Shown here: positions 11,477-64,000 of the stretch, in pieces
How positions within the stretch are numbered: the first letter of the stretch is position 1
Layout: every line of letters begins with the position of its first letter
DNA from: Diphasiastrum complanatum
Taxonomy: Eukaryota; Streptophyta; Lycopodiopsida; Lycopodiales; Lycopodiaceae
Length of the DNA: 64,000 nt
Assembly: GCA_029204225.1 (NCBI GenBank)
Contig: CM055097.1
Coordinates: 9,237,593 to 9,301,592, forward strand
Direction: 5' to 3'
Program-made: the position numbers and the translations under genes
Notes under the pieces: generated by a model
Told to the model about the DNA's origin: nothing
Database searches by the model: none
Seen by the model: only the letters and a program-made list of their open reading frames with translations

Positions 11477-12010
11477 AAAAACTCGAAGGTGTCCTTAGAC
11501 TGAAGGTATGCAAATCATGAAGGTGCCCTTAGACTTAAGGTATGTAGATCATGAAGGTGCCCTTAGACTGAAGGCAGCGAAGAAGGCGAAGGTGCCTTAA
11601 GAATGGTCTCTAAGGCATTCTAGCCAGCCTTACACTGAAGTTTAGCAAAGAAGGCGAAGGTGCCTTAGTTTAAAGGCAATGAAGAAGGCGAAGGTGCCCT
11701 AGATTAAAGACAGTAAAAAGCCAAAAAAGACGAAGGTGCCTTAAAATGGTTTCTAAGGCACTCTGGCCACTTGGCCACTGTGTCGCATTTTTCGCGAAGT
11801 TGCGAAAAAGGTGAAAAAGGAGAAGGTGCCTTAAAATGATTTCTAAGGCATCCTGGCCACTTAGCCACTTTGTCGCATTTTTCGTGAAGTTGTGAAAAAG
11901 GCAAAAAAGGAAAAGGTGCCTTAAAATGATTTCTAAGGCATTCTGGCCACTCAGCCACTATGTCGCATTTTTTGCGAAGTTGCGAAAAAGATGAAAAAGG
12001 AGATGGTGCC
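11477..12010. repeat. Minisatellite: three 90-bp units preceded by shorter related units
   Basis: Three near-identical units begin at 11732, 11822 and 11912 (GAAGGTGCCTTAAAATG...), exactly 90 bp apart, with the next start at 12002. Each holds GCCACT, TGTCGCATTTTTCG and GCGAAGTTGCGAAAAAG. Upstream, 11477-11731 is built from shorter units sharing GAAGGTGCCCTTAGACT. Because 90 is divisible by three, an 84-codon minus-strand frame with a 30-residue repeat stays open; I regard that as a by-product. Confidence 0.88.
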
Positions 12011-12189
12011 TTAAAGACGCTTAAGGCACAAGAAAAGGAAAAATGTGAAGGCCCGAAACATGTAGTCGGCCTTCGATTTTCAAGATGCTCATTACTTGAA
12101 CGATTTGTTTAAGGTTGAGCATAAGAAATCTAACACAGTTGACAAATGAGGACTACGAAGGAAAGCATTAAGAAATGAGATTCCGAGAG

Positions 12190-12455
12190 TTGGAGATCCA
12201 CATCTAATTCGAAGTCCTCAATAAAAGATAGGAGACTTTTATGTATACGGATGAAGAAGCTCCAAGGCTTGAATTGTGGCCGATGAAGGAATTCCTGGAC
12301 TCAAAGGAGGTCGAGCACAAGCCACGCGAGAATACTCTCCCACTTGGCCAAGTAAATCATGTTGAGTAGCAAGCGCCTCACACCGAAGGAAATGAGCCTT
12401 TTGCAAATTTTCTCAATATCCTAACATAAAACGATGAATTCTGTTGCGAGATTCC
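12190..12455 (-). mobile_element. Second fragment of the non-LTR family at 2659-4731
   Basis: It aligns with 3700-3995: GAAGTCCTCAATAAAAGA corresponds to GAAAGTCCTCAACAAAAGA-type text there. CGAGAATACTC, CACTTGGCCAAGTAAA and ACATAAAACGATGAATTC also have near-identical partners. No reading frame survives. Confidence 0.7.
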
Positions 12456-12484
12456 TAGTGAAATATTCTCAACTATGATGCAAT

Positions 12485-12895
12485 AAAAGCTATGCACAGG
12501 CACGAGTATGTTGAAAGCAAAGCAAACACAAGGTTTCTTATAAAAAACACATATGCATAAATGATACTTTTGAGCTTTGAAGGAGAAAAGCTTGTGCACG
12601 GGCAGTCAACGCAAGGACATGCTTTCAAAAAAAGCCTAAGCATAAACCATACTTATGAGGTTTGAAGGAGCAAAAGGTATACATAGTGCATAGTGGACAG
12701 GCAGAAAGTTGAAGGAAAAGCGAGAACAAGCTATCTCAAAAAGCTACACAAAAATGATAATTTGAGCTTTGAAGCAACAAGAGGTATGCATAGGCAGAAG
12801 CCAGAATGCAAAGCATAGAGAAGCTTTTTGTAAAAGACTATGCAAAATTGAAAATTCTGAGCCCTGAAATAGCAAAAGCAATGCACGAGTTTAAC
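12485..12895. repeat. Four degenerate tandem units of about 100 bp
   Basis: Four successive blocks share the order TATGCACAGGCA..., AAAGC...AAG, then GAGCTTTGAAGGAGAAAAG. They begin near 12490, 12592, 12679 and 12785. Divergence between units is high, which suggests an old array. Confidence 0.6.
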
Positions 12896-14960
12896 CTTAC
12901 AAACTGAGAAAAGAGAACTTTAGCTATATGGCTGCCAATTCCTCTTGTATGCGAGTTGTTGATTTTTGTTGAAGGGTTGGAGCGTAGTTGGAAGGCACAT
13001 AAAAGGCAATTTTTTCAAGATCGAGTAGCACGCACCTCCATGCAAAAGTAGCGTACCAGTGTGGTTGGGTGTTGATTACGTCAGAGGGATTGAATTTAGG
13101 GTGCAGCATAGGCCTGTAACTCATCAACTTTAAATTCTTGACAAAAACCTTTTCTCAAAAACCAAAAGGCTTAAAGAAGTGCATTTCCCAATGAAACAAA
13201 GTCATGGTTGCCCTTCAGAAGTTTGAAAGATCAGAAGTTGTTGCTAGACATGTTACAACTCTAATCTTTTTCCAAAAGCACAACGGTGAAGGGTATTCTG
13301 ACGAACTTCTATTATTATCAATTACCTATCAAATTTCTATTTTTACGATTATCTAACGAAACTCTAGCATCGATCCATCCAAGGCTGTTTACGTTGCCAA
13401 GAGAGTAGAGAGACAAGATTGTTGCATTTTTCTTCCAAAAAATTACCTGCTTTTTTAAAAAATTGTCACTTGTTTGATAGTCAACTTCTTGTAACTTCTG
13501 TACAAAATCAATTTTCGGGGAAAGATGTTAGTTTCATTCCTATATTTTATCGGATTTCGCTAGAAGAAGAGCATTCTATCGTGGTAAAGCCTCCTCTTCT
13601 CGCTTATTGGCATGGGCCAATTACGTAGAGGCACTTCATGGTTCACAACGTGTCTTTTTTTTTACTTGGCTCAATTTGTGCCATGTGGCTCCTAGGGCAT
13701 GGGGAGACATTACCCCATAAGTGAACCCTGCAAAAAGGACTATTAATACTAAAATCTATACTAACTTTTGATACTTGTGAATGCATGTAGATATTAAGTG
13801 CTTAGCTCATGAAAATCATGGTGCAATAGGATTTGGCCAATTTGTGTAGGCATTGGCCTTTTCAGATAGGCCTGAATAGGCACACAGAGACTGGGATGGG
13901 CGCTACCTCCCTCCCATGCCAATAAGTGACTTTAATAATTTAGAGGTTGTGGCAGCAAGCAAATCCGGACAAGGTGGGTGTGTAGTGCCAGGTGCCAATC
14001 CTGCCAGCATGTACATGCACATGTAACAACTTCTTGAAGAGCCAAGAGCATTTGAATGAATCCATGACGTCGTACAACCACCACGAACCCTTGCCTTTGT
14101 AAGCTCAACGTTCATACATATTTCCTCTTTGCATTAATAAAAGCCCATCTGAGTACAAAGAAGAAACTTCTTGTTTTTATTAATAAAAGATGAGAAAACC
14201 CATGAGAGTACAAAGGAATGCATGTTGAAAGCGTAAAGGCCATAAGGCGAATTGAGATATTGTACAACTATAACAAAGCAACAATCTCTTAGAGTATCTA
14301 CATAAAGCCTACTGCTTGGTGTAAGTCGCTAGTTAAGACAGTTGGAAGTTTAGGTAGTGCAAGAAGCTGTGAAGCATCCGTTCATGCAACTACGGCACGT
14401 CTAAGTATTGCAAGTGCCTGAGTGCATTGTAAAGTCATAGAAACTCGTTGACGATAATAAGCCGTAATGATAGATAAAGGTGAGGCACCACGTCCTTGGA
14501 GTTTCGCTGCAAAACCTGCACAAGATGATAGAAAATCATCGAGGCCTTAAGGCAAGTACATACTGGAGTATCCTAAATGTGGATACCAACCCACTTTGGC
14601 AATGCAACTCATCCACTAAATTCTACCTTAATGTGCCAAGCTAAATCACCCCTATGGGGTTTACTTCCAGTTTATACACCTGGCATCCAATAGACCGATT
14701 TTTTAACTCATATAAAGTAATCATCTCACAAATTACTGCTGCTATGTATTGTTATAGCAAGCAAGGTGCTTTTGTAAATAAAGGAAATAACATCGTTATG
14801 GCTTTTCAAATGAATGGCTTTATGAAAGAAAAATTGTACGAGATCACCTATGTTTGAACTACCCGAAAATACTGATTTTCTCCTGGCGGACAATTAGCAC
14901 TCCATCTCCAGGGTGCTAACTGCCCCCTTAGATACCTTGCTAACTGCGGGACGGTTGGTG

Positions 14961-14964
<4 letters not shown>
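12896..14964. other. Intergenic DNA without a recognised feature
   Basis: The open frames here are short and unlike any family I know. The 67-codon minus-strand frame at 13127-12924 (ending RIQEELAAI) is unrecognised. No tRNA or repeat boundary was found. Confidence 0.4.

Positions 14965-15054
<90 letters not shown>
14965..15054. repeat. (CT)n microsatellite, about 90 bp
   Basis: An uninterrupted CT run. Unlike the GA tracts at 26431, 27857, 30553 and 42494, no LINE 3' end (AATAAAGCTT and hairpin) adjoins it. Confidence 0.97.
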
Positions 15055-15056
<2 letters not shown>

Positions 15057-15289
15057 GGACTCTACTTTCTGTTCATTCAGTTTTATATGTTCTTCGAGCA
15101 ATCGTAAAAAGGTTTTTCCCTTTGGTACTAAACCAATTTACTTCCTTACTTTTGTGACACTAATACTTCTTTTCAAATAGACGTGCCTAATAGTTCAAAA
15201 AAAGGTAATGTTTTTCAAATGATACAAATATTGTAGACTACTATACCTGACCTATACTTTTATATCATTAGTAAATCTATGTATAGGGG

Positions 15290-15545
15290 AGTTAGGACCT
15301 TGCATTACCACATGCACAAGGGGTTCTAGGGTACATATAAGGAGGCCAAACTCGCCCTACTACACCATACTTGGTTGATTCATTGCCAGGATCTCTCTCT
15401 ACTCTCATGCTTCATATTCCTTGGCTTGGCGGTGAAGCTTCTAGAGATTGATTGGTTGCTTCTACTTGGTTGGGTGGTGTTTCCAACAATGTGTTTTCTA
15501 TTGTTTTGTCTTGTAAGCAGGATCTTGAGGAGGCGTTCCTTACAT
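15290..15545 (+). mobile_element. Possible solo LTR of the gypsy family
   Basis: The 3' part resembles 44940-45075, just before the gypsy primer site. Both contain CCTTGGCTTGG, GTGAAG, then TTGGTTGGGTG and CAGGATCT followed by GAG. TACATATAAGGAGGCC at about 15334 looks like an LTR TATA region. No target duplication was identified and the left edge is uncertain. Confidence 0.45.
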
Positions 15546-15549
15546 AGCC

Positions 15550-17039
15550 AAAAATCATCATTTTTGCTTGTTGTAAGATGGCCAAGATGCAGTAGATTTT
15601 GGTATGAAATAGTTTGTTAGTATAAAATGGCATCGATGATTGTTGAAGCACGTTGTAGGATGCATCAATGATCATGATCATGATTCATGCCGCTCTATGC
15701 TACTCTCAACTTAACCAACTAGCAACTGCTATATCCATGTCGATCTCCGGGTTCAGAATCCTTTCATATTCCCAATGGTTAGTTTGTTAAGCGACAAGTC
15801 TCTCTTCTCAACAACTCTCAACCAAAGTTTGATTGTTCCACGATGCGACAAACTCCCAAACCAACATCAAATCTCGGTGTAACAGCACTTAAAAGGCCAA
15901 ATCCATAAAATCCAATCCCAAATAGGCCTCCAGTCCAGCAAGAGCCAGTGCTTCAAGTATGTCCAGACCTGCAAACAAGTCGCTTTGCATAAGAATCCCA
16001 CTTTTGGCATTCCTATTGTCTTTGATACTGTCATAAAAATGAGCAGATTTGAGCCTTCGAGTTGTCCTTATGAACAGATCTGGGCTAGAACTAGGGGCCA
16101 CTTTGAAAGTGGTTTTAACATAATTAGTCTGCATCAAGCTAGGATCTAGAACTGGAAAAGACCTTACTTTCAATGTAGATGCGGTGACAAATGCAAAAAC
16201 AATTCTTCTATTATCTGGTTTGATCACGCTATCTGGTTTATGATGAATAACCTTGTCAAATTCTTTTATGGTGCCTCTCTACAGAACCAGTTAAATGTTT
16301 TTGTCCTTTGGCTACATAAACCTGCAAAAGATGTCGTTAAAGCCTATCTTGTTTTTCTTCATATTAGACAACACATAATTGATGCCACCATAGAACTCGC
16401 CAATGACCCTACTGCTAAGCTTCGAGAACACCTTGGCGATGCCGAGAACATCTGCTAGATTGAACGCCTTTTGAAAAAGCCCGATTTTTATATCTTGCAA
16501 GACAAATACTTCCAGAGTACAAGCAAGAAATCGGGGTCGCTCAATTTGAATAATCCAATCTCGGTCATGTCATGCAGTGGCAACAAGAAAAGGAAATACT
16601 TTTCTAATAGAGGCAATGCAAGACAAAGTAGCAGTGGCAAAGAAGATCTTCCTATTAGAAAGTTGAATTTTTACCGAGACTAATCCATGTGCAGGAAGAA
16701 GAAAAAAGATCATTGGAGGGCAATGCAACAGGTAGGCTACAACTTATGATTAGGAGAAACAAAGGGAATATGCTCTTACATTTACGTTATTACAATAAAT
16801 GCTTTGAGAGTATAAATGTCAAACAACTTTATGCTGAGACTTTACTTCAGATTTTCAGTTTGATTGATGAAATCCTTGAGCAAATTGTGTTTGGTTGGAC
16901 TTATTTTTCGCATTTGGTATAAACAACTTTCAAGTCCTTTGTGAGTTAGATGTGCATGATATTCCATAATACCTAATAGCGAAAGAAGAGCTACTACAAA
17001 CCCTAATAGGGAAAGAAGAGTTATCTGTTTTACTATGTA
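15550..17039. other. Intergenic DNA with unrecognised decayed frames
   Basis: The plus-strand frames at 16240-16683 read in sequence like a gag-type or domesticated remnant (HLGDAENIC, then KKPDFYILQDKY and a lysine- and serine-rich end), but I cannot assign a family. The rest shows nothing clear. Confidence 0.35.
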
Positions 17040-18020
17040 CCTTTGAAGCGCACATAAATTCTTTCAGATGGATTACCACACATGATTGTTACTTTTCTAG
17101 GGTGGCCACATTTCTTACAGGAGCTCTAGGTATTCTGACTCCACTCCTCATGGAGTTTCTTATGCAGGCACCCATATGTTTCCAAGGCAAAAGGAGTAAA
17201 GTCTTCTCCAAGAGTGCAATGTGAATAATCTCACTCTTTATCTAGAGCTGCATGAGAAGCAACGGCACCATGAGTAGTTGAAGCACAACAAAGGAGGTCA
17301 GGCCACAAAGGATCAGCAACAACAACATCCCCAAGCGTGCGAATCCCCTCGCGCGAAAGAACAAGATCAACTCAACGCCGAGGCGACTGTGAATCAGACA
17401 CATGCAAGATGTGGGTCTACTCCCGGATGACATAAAAGCCGCACTCATGTGCAATAGATGCCAATACGTCATGAATGGAATCATGAGTTGTAGTGCGCTC
17501 TCCGCCAGAAGGGCAACACATGAGATGAGTGCCAATAGGATCAACAGGGTGACCACAAGAACATTTTGTCAAACCTGCCAACACTGGATGAGGGAAACAT
17601 AACCCGAAGAGCGGTGAGAAACAACTCTGAAGAAAGGTACAAGTGTGGAACAACGGGGCGCGCAACAAGCCAAGCACCAGCACCCGGGTGAATCATTGAG
17701 AAGCTGAGTGAAAGCATGTGAGTGGAAGCGCTCCAAAACATACTTTTGAAAATGAGCACGCTGATGGCTAAGCAAAGTCTCAAAGGGAGGCAAAGAAGCT
17801 CGCACAGGTGGAGGGATGAGATCCTTGGCCGCACAAAGATGTTGTTGGAAAGGAAGAATGTCTTTTTCCACATGAGCTATTGAATCAAGAAGAATGGGCT
17901 TGTTGTCCTGCTGAAACCGAAAGATAAGTGTAGAGGCAACAAGGGCGTAACTTCCCATAAAAGCAGCTAGAGCAATAGGGGCTGTGCAAGAAAGACCAAC
18001 ACCTCCGGATGGAGCTTGTG
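17040..18020 (-). mobile_element. C-terminal part of a non-LTR retrotransposon (zinc motif plus endonuclease-like domain)
   Basis: The minus strand encodes the region downstream of reverse transcriptase: AAFMGSYALVASTLIFRFQQ (17975-17915), SLPPFETLLSHQRAH and LRAMFPHPVLAGLTKC. Then come CSCGHPVDPIGTHLMCC, GGERTTTHDSIHDVLA and RRRVDLVLSREGIRTLGDVV. The last part, VADPLWPDLL and later FTPFALETYGCLHKK, resembles the nuclease-like tail of RT proteins of this type in plants. At least two frameshifts and stops are present. It probably belongs to the family at 2659-4731, but the two pieces lie in the wrong order to be one split copy. The nuclease assignment comes from remembered family pattern and is less certain. 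Confidence 0.7.
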
Positions 18021-18790
18021 CTATTTTGTGGACCTTGTGCCAAATTGCCTCCGAGTCGTTTTGTTGACACTGGTTTTCCTTGTAAATTCATCACTAAAAA
18101 CTCGTTGCAATGGTTGTGCTAGAAGACTTGGTAAAATCCACTGGACTTTGTCGGTTGCCAATTTCTTGACTTCCTCAGTTATCACTAGCTTGATGGATTC
18201 TACCAGTTCTGTCTTCTGTGATGTTGTTGTCCTTTTGCTTGTGGGTGACTTTTGTCGAGTTGTCCTTCTCTTTACTTGTTTCACAACCTGGTGGCACTAG
18301 GATTTTTTGTTTGTAGCACATTAAGTATGCGTGTGGATTCAACACAGGTGCATGTCGATCTACATATGCCAAATGCCTCTTAGTTAATTGTGGATTCCAC
18401 ATCGGACAATCGCACATCAGAGTTCGAATGTTGATGGATCCCCTCGATGTGGACATTCGGCTCGACGATGTTTCCCTCCACATCCATAATACCTTACCGA
18501 GTGTAGTACGCCATCGCCTGTAAGTTGATAGGCATACACTGGTAACAGATGCCCCTTAGGATCTTCTGCAAAAAAAACTGGTAAGCTATTGTGGTCTTTC
18601 TTGGAGTTCAGAGACATGCTAGATGATATGACCAAAACTTCCACCTTGCCATTGGTTGTTGAAGAAACTTGTGATTTAGATGGATCAATTTGACATCCAT
18701 CCACGATACGACAACAATCAATAACATATTTGAAATGATTTTGTGAACGCATATAGATAAATTTTATTTGATTGTTGTTGTTGGTGATGA
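18021..18790 (-). other. Unrecognised decayed frames, possibly retrotransposon gag
   Basis: Minus-strand frames at 18752-18417 and 18483-18175 include a zinc-knuckle-like GCGGKHRRAECPHR, but the spacing is one residue short of a canonical CCHC and the first Cys is lost. The lysine- and threonine-rich end would suit a nucleic-acid-binding tail. It lies just upstream of the non-LTR fragment and may be its ORF1. Confidence 0.35.
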
Positions 18791-19120
18791 TATTACCGCG
18801 TCATATGTAGGTTATGAGCCTAGGGCAAGAAAAAGAGAAGGACTCGAAATTTTTTCATGTTTATAGTAGATTGCTTGTAAGGATATGCATCCATGAACCA
18901 AAAAGGGACATAAATTTTTGGCTATATCATTTAAAACATTGATTTTAAAGTTGACTTGAAAGTAGAGAAAGTATATTAGGCTTTAGTGAAATTGGCACGT
19001 TGCTTGAGGCACTAAAAGTAACACATTTTGACTGGAGACAAGTGGATGGATAAGCATTTTGAGTGTGACCGTCTCAAGTAGGCGGAATGGCCGGCGCGTA
19101 TGACCTACTACGAGTTTTAA

Positions 19121-19144
19121 GGAGGGAGGGAGGGAGGGAGGGAG
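19121..19144. repeat. (GGGA)n tract, potential G-quadruplex
   Basis: Six successive GGA/GGGA units lie about 410 bp upstream of the citrate synthase start, on its coding strand. Confidence 0.9.
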
Positions 19145-19457
19145 ATTTAGCAATTCTTGAAAGGCGGATAATATAATGTATTTTTGATTGAGTGAGTGAG
19201 TGAGTGAGCGTATTATTTCTTTGCTCTGTGTGTATTATTTATGTGTAGCCAGCCAAGCGTCGCGGAGTCTTTCCTTTCTTTCTGCCCTGCTGTGCTGTGT
19301 TATCTCCATCGATCGAGTCTACTGTCAGATTGTTAGCACCTTAGATCGACTCATGATAACGCTTTTGATCTCTGCTTTTGGTTGCTCAAGCAATTGATCG
19401 ATACTATCAGGTGATAGTGCTACGAGGATGTAAGCGACAGTTGCTGGTTGAGGATTC

Positions 19458-19515
19458 TGTGCAGGAAGGAGCATCTGATCTACCCCTGTGCAGGAAGGAG
19501 CATCTGATCTACCCC
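19458..19515. repeat. Perfect 29-bp tandem duplication
   Basis: TGTGCAGGAAGGAGCATCTG begins both at 19458 and at 19487, and each unit ends ATCTACCCC. The two 29-bp units are identical. They lie 36-93 bp upstream of the ATG, probably in the 5' UTR. Confidence 0.95.
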
Positions 19516-19550
19516 TAGGTGCACAAAATATATTGTGAACACTCGGCAAA

Positions 19551-64000
<44,450 letters not shown>

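Larger units (their letters stand above)
19100..19550 (+). promoter_or_regulatory. Promoter and 5' UTR region of the citrate synthase gene
   Basis: This is the 450 bp before the citrate synthase ATG. It is repeat-poor except for three simple blocks: a GGGA run (19121-19144), a GAGT run (about 19188-19208) and a perfect 29-bp duplication (19458-19515). The G-rich run has four or more GGG tracts and could form a quadruplex. No clear TATA box is seen; many housekeeping genes lack one. Confidence 0.5.

Noticed and set aside
11704-11958. 84-codon frame with three 30-residue repeats as a repeat protein gene
   Set aside because: It coincides exactly with the 90-bp minisatellite; the period is a multiple of three, so the frame stays open by chance.
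11477-12895. CRISPR-like repeat arrays
   Set aside because: Units are adjacent without unique spacers, and the setting is a plant nuclear genome.

Overview
The window is nuclear DNA of a land plant, almost certainly a seed plant with a repeat-rich genome. The evidence is two host genes with plant-type products, GT-AG introns of up to about 16 kb, and a dense, nested load of Ty1/copia, Ty3/gypsy, LINE, hAT, SINE and simple-repeat sequence. I cannot name the species.

Host genes. (1) At 1-2139 on the minus strand lie the first 713 codons of a WASH-complex strumpellin (WASHC5) homologue, open without a stop and running off the left edge. (2) From 19551 to the right edge, on the plus strand, lies a mitochondrial-type citrate synthase with 17 exons in the window (412 codons). 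Every junction is GT-AG and the reading frame is unbroken. Both catalytic histidines are present; the catalytic aspartate is expected two codons beyond the window end. Three of its introns (6, 8 and 10) are 12.4, 16.1 and 6.3 kb long and hold most of the mobile DNA.

Intergenic region 2140-19100. It carries decayed fragments of one non-LTR retrotransposon family at three places. It also holds a copia element (5917-10826) with both LTRs, a tRNA-iMet primer site, a polypurine tract and a 5-bp target duplication; this element sits inside an older gypsy element. Two minisatellite blocks, a CT microsatellite and a possible solo LTR complete the region.

Intron 6 (24796-37190). Three LINE-related copies lie head to tail and are separated by GA/CT microsatellites (26431-31240). 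Next come a chromodomain gypsy pol with a 663-codon open frame (31737-33728) and the degenerate 3' half of a second gypsy element (33785 to about 35830).

Intron 8 (37428-53567). It holds a truncated copia element, another ORF1-only LINE copy with a GA tract, a DUF659-type hAT transposase fragment, and a gypsy element (about 44340-52200). The gypsy element's reverse transcriptase and RNase H section is replaced by a hAT transposon.

Introns 5, 10 and 14. They carry non-autonomous palindromic or hAT-like elements, a further gypsy gag fragment and a recent 149-bp tandem duplication.

The most interesting signal is the LINE family around the GA/CT tracts. All four copies end at a CT tract and carry the same short 3'-end hairpin, with one compensatory double change and one G-U wobble. 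In three copies the 5' end also abuts a CT tract. This fits a LINE that recognises, or primes on, CT microsatellites. Apart from the two host genes, nothing here looks like a working gene system.
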